Assembly: GCA_030704615.1 (NCBI GenBank)
Contig: CM060734.1
Location: 26,166,001-26,226,000, forward strand
DNA length: 60,000 nucleotides
From: Takakia lepidozioides
Taxonomy: Eukaryota; Streptophyta; Takakiopsida; Takakiales; Takakiaceae
Direction of reading: 5' to 3'
Under the pieces are notes generated by a model. The model worked only from the letters and a program-made list of their open reading frames with translations. It did no database searches and was not told where the DNA came from. Positions 25,541 to 35,545 of the stretch are shown piece by piece. The position numbers and the translations under genes were made by a program. Positions within the stretch are counted from its first letter, which is position 1; each line of letters opens with the position of its first letter.

Positions 25541-25559
25541 TTGCAAAGTTCACTGTATG

Positions 25560-27280
25560 GATGAATAAATTCATACATGGATGAATAAGTTCACATATTG
25601 TCTTGCTTGTTGGACTTGGTTCGAGTGCAATCTGCCATAGCTTGACAAGCTACTGAGCTGGTTAGGTATACATCGGGGCGCCGATGCAGCTCAAAGGAAA
25701 GAGGGAGCGGTGATGGCGGTTTCATAAATGATCGGTGATTGATGATAAAAGGGTCTAAGACGACTGAGAACCTGCATTTTGCTTAAGGGTAGACCCGGCT
25801 TATCCATTATAGTGGGAGAGAGTGCCTCAGAGTTATGAGGATGTAGTGAGGTTTATCTAGCAATGGGGGCGGCAAGAGCTGAATGTCATGAGGCCTGGAG
25901 GTGAGCAATTGTTACTCGAGCAGCAGCAGCGGTGACGACATGAGCAAGGTGGTGGCTGCAGCGACGGACAGCTCGACAACATGGGGGGGGGAATATAGGC
26001 TGAGAAGATCTGCAGTAAGACATAGTATTTAGTCATCGTATTGGAGACTAGCGATTCTTCTTCTTTTTGCTACGACTTGGAGCAGAACATGCAAGTTGGA
26101 GAGATAGCTTTGCAATGGCCTTAGGGGGGTGGTGAATGAAGCTGTGACAGAGTGAATTCAAACCAGATGGAGTCCTATGTAGAAAGAGCTGGTGTGTCTG
26201 CATTCTGGCTTTGTGAGAAGTGTATTCATTGTTGGTAGTGGTGTAGATGTTGCAACCTTTGTGACAATGAGGTCTATTGTATATGAGCTACAGTTTGTCT
26301 TGTTTCAGTAGAACTAAGTCAATTCGTTGTAGTAATGACCACAATGGAGGGGATGTTGAGTAGGTAGGATTTATGGCTCATTGTAGTCATTGGGGTTTAT
26401 GTTGGAATGTTGCATGTGGTAACGTTTGTATTTAGTTTGCTGCAGAGTATGGTGGTCATAGCAGGTAGGCCAAGGATTCCTGTGATGACATGTTGCACAC
26501 ACAAGGCCAACATGATGGGCTCAATGTATTTGCATAGCATATAGGCTGTAGTAAAATTGGTGTAAGGTATTGTGTTTGCAAACACAACTTGCGGCTGTGA
26601 GAAGAGAACATGGGATGGGAGAGAGACCTGAAAATGCACATCATAAAGTGGCTGGGAGCATGCTGAAGTAAGAAAGAGGAAAGACCATGAGATGTTTGCA
26701 GGGTTCTGGAGTAATTGTTCATTAAAAAAAAAACCTGCTGGGATGTTGAACTGACTGAATTTCACTAAGTTAGAGAGATAGGCAGAACAAGAAGAGTTGT
26801 GAACCTGCCATGTATGTCTGCCTTGTCATGATGTAAGGAAGAGAACAGGGGATGGGAGAATGATCACATCTGCATTCATGATCTGGAAAGAGGGGCTGCA
26901 TACTCAAATAAGCTAAGAGAAACACCCAGAGATGTCTGCAGTCATACTCTGTTAGAACTGAGACCAAACAAAGGAGTGTTGTCAAGCTGGGATCATCATG
27001 AATGTATCTAGAACTGAGGAAGAAAAGTTATAATGAGCAAGCCATAGCTGCATACTTCCTAGTGGAGACACTAACCCAACAATTGTGATGGTGTCTTTTG
27101 TGATGAGCACATGACTGACCATGTTGGCTATGCAATCATCAAACATATTGGTAACAATCTGAGAAGTATAAGGGGTAGACAAATTACTTTTATATGGCTT
27201 ATCTTTATCTTCTCTTCCGCTGTGGTGGGGGTAAGTCTGCACTACTCTGGTCATAATCAATTTGTAAGTAACACTACCTA
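25560..27280. other. Insertion inside element B
   Basis: Relative to element A, about 1.7 kb has been added between the protease leader and the Gag zinc knuckle. It has no recognised gene. Two blocks of about 125 bases, near 26590-26720 and 26835-26965 (both containing 'gggatgggaga' and 'gagatgt.tgcag'), are diverged copies of each other. It may be a nested non-coding element; its ends were not resolved. Confidence 0.5.
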
Positions 27281-27284
27281 GGCT

Positions 27285-27695
27285 TTTAGGCCATTTCTTT
27301 TCACCCTACAATGGGGTCCTCCACAAACCCAACATGACACACCCGCCTGTTGCTGACCTGAGAATGAAGGGAGAGACCTCTGCATCTGAGTTCCTCTCTG
27401 ACCTTCACTGGGCTTCGTCTGAGCCCCCTTGTTGCCTTGAGCGCGTTGGGGTGGTTGTTGTTGTTGGCTAGGAGCATCACCCCGTAGTGACTCCTTACCA
27501 AACCCCACCATAACCACCCGCTTCTCCACCATATTGAGCTTTATCCGCTCTGCTAGCAAAAACACATTTACTAAGATGGGTTGGTCCATTTGTAGGAGAG
27601 TTGCATCCCATACCAGAATTGGACTGCCTGAGCTTCCGTAACCCCTTGGGTTACATTTATCAAGCGCCTCAAGCAAGTCTAAGCCTCCTGTGGTG
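27285..27695 (-). pseudogene. Gag C-terminal part with broken zinc knuckle (element B)
   Basis: Reads VWDATLLQMDQPILVNVFLL and RVVMVGFGKESLRGD, followed by a Gln-rich stretch and CWVCGGPH, closely matching the Gag of element A. The zinc knuckle has lost its last Cys because the frame moves into CRVKR. Upstream of about 27695 the same open frame continues into unrelated LINE-like sequence, so the 316-codon ORF here is a chance fusion. Confidence 0.8.
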
Positions 27696-27699
27696 CAAA

Positions 27700-28228
27700 T
27701 TCTTGTGCCCTGTTTTTCATTTTCATTTTTGATGCACTTAAGGGTTAGTAGCCTGGGTGTGAGCACGAGGTGTGTGCGTAAGGGTAAGGCCTGATTGATG
27801 TTAGAGACTACCAGTTTGTCGAGCAGCTCCTGGTCCGGGGGTGAAATACCATTGATGTTATTGTGGTGGGGGGTGACAGTGATGAACCGCCCGTGAAGCT
27901 CAAACTCAGGCTTACTGTACCATTTAGTATAAATAGTAGGGTTTGTGCAGGTAATGTGCAACATACCTAGGTGCTTGGTTGTCTCCCAGAAAGCAATCTT
28001 GCAGAAATGGGTGTGCGTGATATTTCCGGGGCCAAAGAGGTTGTGCAGTTCGGTCAAGATGACTTGCTGTGGGTGCAACATGCTCAGATTCTTTGCCATT
28101 ATAATAAGCGCGTTACATTCGGCGATGGTATCTGCGTTGGCGCCACGAGTGCTTGCTTTGCCTTGCTTTCTAGTCCTTATGCGCGGTTTGATCATGAGCA
28201 CGTTGTCAATGGGAATACCTAGCTCCAT
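27700..28228 (-). pseudogene. Probable LINE ORF1 fragment
   Basis: The minus-strand frame reads GIPIDNVLMIKPRIRTR, then a block HPQQVILTELHNLFGPGNI and ITCTNPTIYTKWYSKPEF, like the RNA-binding middle of some LINE ORF1 proteins. The plus-strand relic at 30844-31125 has a comparable 'IPLGNVLYSPI' segment. It runs in frame into the element B gag at about 27695, which marks an insertion junction. The identification rests on pattern only. Confidence 0.4.
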
Positions 28229-28231
28229 GAT

Positions 28232-29129
28232 TCAAGTTCGGGTGTCTCCTGTGACCAAATTGATAAAGCCATAGGAGGATTCAGGGTTAGGCTTAGTCAC
28301 GTGGAAAACACACATTACAACATACCCATTGTCAAGACAAGAGTGTCTTGCGGTGCTGGACGAGACGTCGTCCGACAACATTACGGGACCTTGAGGGAAC
28401 GTGCGAATATTCTTGTCAACTTGCCCTGAATCCTCTTCTCCGCCAAGTTGGTCATCAATTCGTTGTCTCACTGGACGGGTGCGAACATCTCCTTCCAGGT
28501 GTGAACCTCTCTCGAAGCAATGCAGGCGTGTCACGAAGGTTCTCTTGCAAGGCTGCTGCCCACTTCCGAGGATTCTTGATATGAAGGCCATCCGCATTAG
28601 CATTTCCTGTCTGTCCAGTCCCAAGCCCCACTGTTTCCCTTTCAAAAACTTGTTGTACCTGGATTGCTGCATGATTGACCTCACAATGTCCTCCGTTGTG
28701 GCAGTGATCAGTTTGTTTACTAGATGTGCCGCAGAGGAGGCACGCCATGAAGAATGCACTGATTCGGCCATGTTTGTTGTCGGCATGTCGGTGTCGGAGT
28801 CCAAACACAAATCCTTCAGATGCACATTCTCAGATTAGAAGCAAGTTACAAAGCATTGACAACCATAATATTGTTGGGGACGTGAAATCGTTCAACTCAC
28901 CTACCGCATATACTCGCCGATCTGTCCAAAACAGTAATGCCACCAAACAAGCCAACTGACCATTGCTCATTTTTATTTTTACAGCACCTGAAGTTGTCCA
29001 CCAAGCCCGTATACATGCAAACTCTGTCTCTGCATCATCCAAAGTGGGAGGATTCTTCCATGCAAGACACATGGAACGGTGGTCCTCTCTGAAAGCTGGT
29101 GCCACGAGTTTGGTTGTGTATTGCGACAA
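28232..29129 (-). pseudogene. Transposase-like fragment
   Basis: Two minus-strand frames (29129-28830 and 28825-28232) read WKNPPTLDDAETEFACIRAW and then TTNMAESVHSSWRAS followed by a helical, basic region. A segment of the form 'N.AES.H..W' is common near the end of MULE-like and related plant transposases. A conserved catalytic triad could not be traced, and the frame is broken at about 28828. Function and family are uncertain. Confidence 0.4.
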
Positions 29130-29640
29130 GCTCTGTAGAAAATGGAACCCCCCCGATACACCCTGTTGACTGTTGTCAATCGTTCCATGAGTGGGCTATT
29201 CCATTGGCCTATGCCCACAGAATGCTATAGAACTCGGAATCATAAATAGATATCATCATTCTTGGGTACCCAAGACGTCTATAGGATGGAATAGACCATA
29301 GTCTCATACGTAACATCGTACAGTTGTAAAGACAAATATATATTTTGATCATGAATGTCATAAATAAATTGCCATTGTAAATAATAAATTGCATATGCTT
29401 GAGCCTTACGCGTGTCATATCAACAAAATTGTTTGTGTACCATCTAACTGTTTATATGTTCGAATGTTCTATGTTGTGTAGAAAAGAAATAACTAGATGT
29501 TAACAAAAATTACAAAAGAAGTTTTTCAACAACCGTTTCACCACTCCAATTACTGTCTCTTTACGGTGGGATTCTTAATCACAAGAAGTTGGTTTAATAT
29601 CTTCCCCCTGCACTCTGTCCCCTGCCACCAAAAGTTATTA
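29130..29640. other. Intergenic DNA
   Basis: AT-rich sequence without a recognised gene or repeat. Confidence 0.4.
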
Positions 29641-31125
29641 CTCATCCCTCCGATGGTGCTGACCCCCCAATCCACTCCTCCGCTGCCTCGAGCAACTCCT
29701 GCACCCGACGGCTCATCAACATCACCATACCCTGAAATGCAAACGCACAATAACTCCGTCCCCCCCGCAGCTTCACAACCGCCGCCCCTGCATAAACATA
29801 AAGGTCATTCTTATGACCACCTGCTGGCCCAGCTGCCTCTCTCAATGCAGCTTCCCCCCCTTTGGCTATATTATCAGCCCACAAAGGCAAACTACCCCAG
29901 CAGGCACTCCCTCCAGCACCCCAAGTTTTTTCCTCTACTGCACCACTGCCCACTTTCTCTACGCAGGCCTTCACCCGCAATCCTACTATAGTGTAGTGCT
30001 CTCTCCACGCAGCTTTTCTTCGCCCTCTCCCTTCACAACAGACCCACGTATGTTTAGTCATAGAATTGGTAGCATCCAGAAGCGCTTTCGCAGTATACAT
30101 AAACAATCTAGGTCCAACCACAAACCTACGCACAGTTAAAACTCTCTTGCCTGTCCTCACTCCACCCACAGACCAGCCAGAGCCTCGAAATACCAGATGG
30201 ACAGAGATGCAGAAATGGTACACCAGATGGGGGAAGAAGAAGATATCAGTGACATGCACCTCTCCGAGGAGCAGTACTTTGCAACGGAACACGCTTACCA
30301 AACTCGCTCCAAGCAAAATCTGTCGTCTGCCACCCAGCGTCCAAGGAAACAAGACTCGGCTAAGCTACTCAAGTCATTCTCTCAGGCCCCGGATCAGCAC
30401 CTGCAGACTCAGCCAGCGGACCCACCAGCGATCAACCTGCGCACCAAACGCACCTCAAGCTCCTTCAACAACGACACAAGAAGCACTCATTCAGATTCCA
30501 AAAAAATCTGGGGTCTCGCAGCACAAAACTAGTATTGGCGACCCAATCAAGCCAGATTCCCCGCTACTTTGGATGGGTTATGCCACGCTCGAGCAGCATG
30601 CAGCCGATGCAGCACATCCCTTTGTCACAGAGGAACGCTCATCCTTCGAACTTCAAAGCCTCGGCCTGGCGGTCTCCGAAATCTATGAATTAAGGCATTG
30701 TCTCAAGGCCTTCCCCCATGTGCCGCAGCTCTACTTCCCTGCAATCGACCGGATGGACGCGAGGGCCAACTTTATCCACTGACCCAGCTGCCCAAGGGCA
30801 CTAAGGTCGACACACAGGTCTTCCCTCCTCACCCTACCATATAATGATTTGCTTTGATCGTGACACAGATCTTCCAAAAGAGCAGGCTCTTTACAGGGCG
30901 CGCAAACGTTTTGAGGACATGAAGATACCACTGGGAAACGTTCTCTACTCACCCATCACGGCATACACCAAGCACGGCAGCAGGACATGTTCAGGTCTCC
31001 TAAAGATCGAATTGCTCCACCCGGGCGTTGATGGCCTAGCGCTCCTAAAAGGTGATTGTGCCTTTGTCACATGTGGAGATGGCATCAGGTGCGCTGGTCC
31101 AGGGGAAAGTAGAGAAAGCATTTGA
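29640..31125 (+). pseudogene. LINE ORF1-like relic, plus strand
   Basis: A run of plus-strand frames: a Pro/Ser/Thr-rich start (29640-30130), a charged part (30197-30532), then WMGYATLEQHAADAAHPFV (30570-30780). It ends in CFDRDTDLPKEQALYRARKRF, IPLGNVLYSPI and GLLKIELLHPGVDGLALLKG (30844-31125). The order, a disordered N-terminus followed by a compact alpha/beta domain, resembles LINE ORF1 proteins. Three frames are needed, so it is broken. The opposite-strand 236-codon ORF at 29642-30352 is most likely a shadow. Confidence 0.4.
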
Positions 31126-31469
31126 TGTTAGTCCTCCGAAAATGAAGTTAGGCAGAAAAATTCCCTGAACTTGTTTCCAATCTGTGAGAATATGGGAGAG
31201 GCCATCATGGATGGCCTCAAGGGTTTATCCACCCTCGGCACTAGACTGAAAACTAAACTTAGGGCAGGAGCCTACCTTTGAACAACACCTGGTTGTCCAC
31301 CTCAGTATTGGAGCACCCTGGCACCTTTCTTACACCTTTGGCCTGCATCATTTCCCTCACCTTTGCTGTGTCAGCCCACCTGCCAGACAGCGTAGATGTT
31401 GATAGTAGCACGTAAATTGCAGCATATAAAGGCGATATTGTCTGGCTTCAAGCCTTCCTTTTGCATTCC

Positions 31470-32431
31470 TTCAAATAGTTGCAGGGCATTCCTATGACAA
31501 CCATGCTGGGCATATCCTGCGATCTTCCCATTCCGGGGACACCACATCTCGTTCGATCATATTGTCAAACACTCCCTTGCATCCTCAATGCACCCACATT
31601 TGGCATACATGACCACGAGGGTATTGTTCAGAATGACAATGGGTACAATTCCAGCTTTGACAATGTCACCATGGACCTCTTTGCCGTTTTCCAAAGCTGC
31701 CAGGCTTGTACATGCATTGCAAATGCACACGAACGTGATGTGGTCGGGCTTCACCCCTTCCCCCATTATTTGATCATAGATCTCCAAAGCTCCATCCCAC
31801 GTCCCTGCTGTGCATACCCTGCAAGCATCGCGTTCCACGACACCACATCTCGTTCAGGCAAAGTGTTGAAAACTCCCTTCGCATCCTTAATGCACCCACA
31901 TTTGGCATACATGTCCACCAGGGCAGTGTTCAGAATGACATCTGGTAGAATTCCAGCTTTGACAATGTCACCATGGACCTCTTTTCCCTTTTGCAGGGCT
32001 CCTAGGCTTGCACATGCATTGCAAACACCAACAAAATATGGTTGGACTTCACCCCTTCGCGCAGCATTTGCTCATAGGTCTCCAAAGCATTCCTACCACA
32101 CCCATGCTTGGTAAATCCTGCCAACATTGTATTCCACGTGATCAAAGATCGTTGAGGCACTCCTTTGAACACTTGGTGAGCATTTGTGATGCTCCCGCAC
32201 TTAACATACATAAACTGACAAGGGTGTTGAGGAGAAAAACACTTTGGTGAATCCACTTTGGATCATAATGTGAGTGTGCACTTGCTTTCCAGCTTGCAGA
32301 CCTTTCATCTTGATGCATTTAAGCAAGAGAGAGACATACGTATCTGAATCTGCTGAAATGCCTTCTTGGTTTAAAGTCTGTAGAGCCTCTGTCAGTCTAT
32401 CTGCCTCACAAAGCATCTTCATATGCCACAT
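31470..32431 (-). pseudogene. PLS-type pentatricopeptide repeat protein, broken
   Basis: Minus-strand frames carry typical organellar RNA-binding PPR repeats. 32431-32201 begins MWHMKMLCEADRLTEALQTL with a first repeat (TYVSLLLKCIKMKGLQAGKQ). 32256-32002 reads YVKCGSITNAHQVF and SLITWNTMLAGFTKHG. 31838-31557 reads GALEIYDQIMGEGVKPDHIT, NACTSLAALENGKEVHGDI and NNTLVVMYAKCG. These are L, S and P motifs in the expected 31-36 residue rhythm. The frame changes at least three times. No E or DYW domain is visible. It is probably a dead member of the large PPR family of land plants. Confidence 0.85.
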
Positions 32432-32439
32432 GAAAAGTA

Positions 32440-34030
32440 TTCATTCCACAACTTCTCCTCATCTCTATTGCGTGTTCTTGGATACTTTCATGTTGTCACA
32501 TTGGTAGTATCATGTCAAAGTCACTCCAAACTAGATTCACTCAACCAGCTAACTTGCAGCATTCAACATAGAAATTTAGGGCCGATTCTGATAAGAAAGG
32601 AAAACAGGGTGAAATGTGTTGAAGCAGGTGCCTTGATTAGCAGTGCCGCATTTTATCAATTGTGCCGCTGTTGCTGCAGCTTCCAGTTGATCATCTACCC
32701 ATGAAGGTTTCTTGTAGCTATCCTTCTACAGGGAATCATAGGTAGCTGACAGTGACGGCCTAGATTTGTTCTAGCAAAGACCGCAACCCTAATTATCACA
32801 CTAGTTCCTATGCTGACTTGCGCTTCCAACAGGCATTCATCTTTTTGCCTCGATTGTTCCACCCTTGACTGCGGTCAGAAACATATTCATTCTAGAGCTT
32901 CTCCTCGTCTCTGTTATCCGCGTTTCGATACTTACTTGCTGCTACATCGGCAGTAACTTGTCAAAGTCACTCCAAATGACCACCACAGATCCACCCAACG
33001 AGCTAACTTACAGAATTCAATGTGCATCTCAGGGCCGAGTCTGATGAGAGGGCAAAATAGGCTGAAATAGGTCGGAGAAGAATCTCGTGTGTGCTGCTTG
33101 TGTCTGTATTCAGGTAATGTCGGATTGGTCTGTGAAGCAACATGAGTGATAGATGAGCTCTACCCAAACATGTTCAAGGATCAGGCTGGTGTCTTAACTG
33201 ACCAGTCTGACCAGAATTGTTCTCTAATTTGTTACAGGTAATTTCTCTTTGCTCTCTTCTTCAAGTGACCCGTCAGTTGGCAGTCACAACAGAGTTCATG
33301 TCATTGGGCAGTGACATCTTTGTGACAAACAGCTCAGCGTCCCAAATTTCTCTTTTGCAGCCTCCTCTGAGCATCCCCTACTCTTTGGTGGTGAGTGTTA
33401 ACGAACATACGCTATGAGTCAGAGTGAAACTAAGTTTATACTACAGGAGAAAAACAGGAGACAGTTAAAAAAAATAAGTTTTGATTCCTCAATGCAACAT
33501 ATATGTAATCAAGAATGGCGTTTTGGCTATGTATGCAGAATGTGCATGTATATTAGTTGTAGGACACTAAATACTTACAGGTTATCCATTACATTGCACA
33601 TGAATCAAGCAAGCAAAGCTCAGGGTACCTCCTCAGCTGTGGCATAAAATAGAGCAACAGAGGAGCTGCACTATTTGATTCCGCTTCTGCGTTGGCATCT
33701 TTTCTCAAGGTCCTCGGTGTGCACAATCCCTCTTTGAACTCAACTTTTCTAGGCTTGAATTCAGTTATAGTGGATAATACCGCCACATGACAGCTCTGGA
33801 GAGTTCGTGATACTAGGCTTACATGCCTGCGCTGGCAGCACCTTGTGGACTGCAACCAGCACTGGAAATGAAATGTGTCTGCAACATGAGCAGCCCCTTT
33901 TCGATCCCTTGATACTGTTGAAGACCGACCAAGAAAGGAGGAATCACAGGAGCGGCGCATCCAGCATGCACTCTGCCATCTCCTTCCCCGATTTCTCGCA
34001 CCTGGAAGGATTTTTCAAGCAATTTTAGGG
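32440..34030. repeat. PPR upstream region with a 200-bp duplication
   Basis: About 200 bases at 32440-32640 recur, diverged, at about 32883-33085. Shared blocks include 'cttctcctc.tctct', 'tgtcaaagtcactccaaa', 'gagctaactta' and 'gggccgagtctgat'. They probably derive from the 5' leader of the PPR gene. From 33110 to 34030 no gene is recognised. Confidence 0.55.
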
Positions 34031-34439
34031 TTTCTCTGTACAGACCACAAAATACAAAGCAGGGCTGGAAATAGTAAAATGGAAGTGGATGGCGAGCAAA
34101 GAAGGTTCATGTACCAGAATAGCAAAAGCCATATATTTATACATTCCTATTGCATTTTAAAGGAAACCTGGGAGCGACAGCCCCCTATATACTATATACT
34201 ATATACCATTCACTTATGGGTCTTCATTTATGAATAGTTTACATGTGTAAGATTCACTTATTGGTCTTATCCAATCAAGGTACATTCAGTTAGCATTTAA
34301 GTGGGGGAGGATTATGTGTTTCATGTAGGTATTATCTAATGGAAGTATATCAGGATCTTACTCATTTTTGGCACCAATGCGTGGTCTCTCCCTTATAGGG
34401 AGGAGCCAACAAACATCTTACTTCATATATTGACTAGGA

Positions 34440-34960
34440 TAGCCTCTGCCCTTAGCCCAAGTGTCTAGTGTCATCTAAGTCCAAGTGCAATCCCCTATGT
34501 ATCCAAGTGCGTCTCCTATGTCGAGGCCCAAATGCGACCTCTAGGCCGTTGGCCCAAGTGTCAAGTGTCATCTAAGCCCAAGTGTGAATCTTCTATGTAT
34601 CCCAATGCGTCTCCTATGTCGAGGCCCAAGTGCAACCTCTAGGGTAGCATGTGCCATTGGCCCAAGTGTCCAGCGTCATGTAAGCCCAAGTGCAATCTCA
34701 TATGCATTCAAATGCGTCTCATGTGTCTAGGCTATGACCTCCAGGTAGCTTGTGTCGTTGGCCCAAGTGTCCAGTATCATCAAGTCCCAGTGCAATCCCT
34801 ATGTATCCAAATACGTCTCCTATGTCAAGAATGTGTGAAGAATTGAAATCTAAGCCCAAGTGTAATCTCCTATGTATCCAAGTGCTTCTCCCATGTAGAG
34901 GCCCAAGTGCAAGCTCCAGTGTCCAATGTCATCTAAGTCAAAGTGCAATCTCAAAGCCCA
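34440..34960. repeat. Tandem repeat, about 100-110 bases, five copies
   Basis: Units start with 'ggcccaagtgtc.agtgtcatctaag' and contain 'cccaagtgcaatctcctatgtatccaagtgcgtctcctatgtcgagg' variants (only short blocks are diagnostic). Copies begin near 34455, 34550, 34657, 34757 and 34850. They vary in length and sequence and encode nothing recognisable. Confidence 0.75.
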
Positions 34961-35089
34961 CTTTGCTATTTTTGCAATCTCCGTTGTCGAGGCTTCATAT
35001 ATTGATATATCCACTTTGCTATTTTTCACGAATTTCCAGCGACCAAAAGCACTTGAAATTCAAATCTGCCACATGATGGGCCAATCATA

Positions 35090-35545
35090 GCTCCAGGAAA
35101 GCCCACTTTGCTATTTTTTTCGAATTTCTAACGACCCAAAGCACTTGAAATTCCACATCTCCCACACCGCGGGTCCAAAAATCATGAGACCAAGCCGGTG
35201 CACCCCTCCTCATCGAGGGCTTTCCGACGGCACCAAGCACCGGGGCTGGGCCCGCGGTTTGGGAGATCTCAACCACGCTACAAAACAAAACAAAACAAAC
35301 GACAAAACAAAACAAACTCTGAATCTAGGCGTTTGTTTTGTTTTGTTTTGTTTTGTAGCGTGGTTGAGATCTCCCAAACCGCGGGCCCAGCCCCGGTGCT
35401 TGGTGCCGTTGGAAAGCCCTTGATGAGGAGGGGTGCACCGGCTTGGTCTCATGATTTTTGGACCTGCGGTGTGGGAGATGTGGAATTTCAACTACTTTGG
35501 GTAGCTGGAAATTCACAAAAAATAGAAAGTGGGCATTCCTTGAGA
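35090..35545. mobile_element. Foldback element: long inverted repeat of about 200-bp arms
   Basis: The left arm (about 35095-35300) and the right arm (about 35330-35540) are reverse complements with few mismatches. Pairs include 'aaccacgctacaaaacaaaa' with 'ttttgttttgtagcgtggtt', and 'gcccactttgcta' at the left edge with 'tagaaagtgggc' at the right edge. Only about 30-40 bases separate the arms. A transcript would fold into a long hairpin. It may be a foldback transposon or MITE. Confidence 0.85.

Larger units (their letters stand above)
23593..27700 (-). mobile_element. Element B: decayed gag-protease-DNA methyltransferase retroelement
   Basis: On the minus strand it repeats the gene order of element A (47-51 kb). 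Gag remains at 27690-27285, a protease region at 25530-24500, and a C5 methyltransferase at 24240-23593. It is much more damaged than A. It has a deletion of about 40 bases in gag near 27612 relative to A, and a foreign block at about 25560-27280 between protease leader and gag. It also carries multiple frameshifts and altered catalytic residues. It is truncated at both ends: gag similarity starts abruptly at about 27695 and the methyltransferase stops at the (TA)n tract. No LTRs were identified. Confidence 0.8.

Noticed and set aside
27278-28228. A single 316-codon gene combining both halves
   Set aside because: The downstream half is gag of element B (same as 49.8-50.3 kb), and the upstream half matches nothing in element A; the frame is joined by chance at about 27695.
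29642-30352. A 236-codon minus-strand ORF
   Set aside because: It is antisense to the LINE ORF1-like frames, has no recognisable domain and contains His/Phe/Gly-rich low-information stretches; most likely a shadow.
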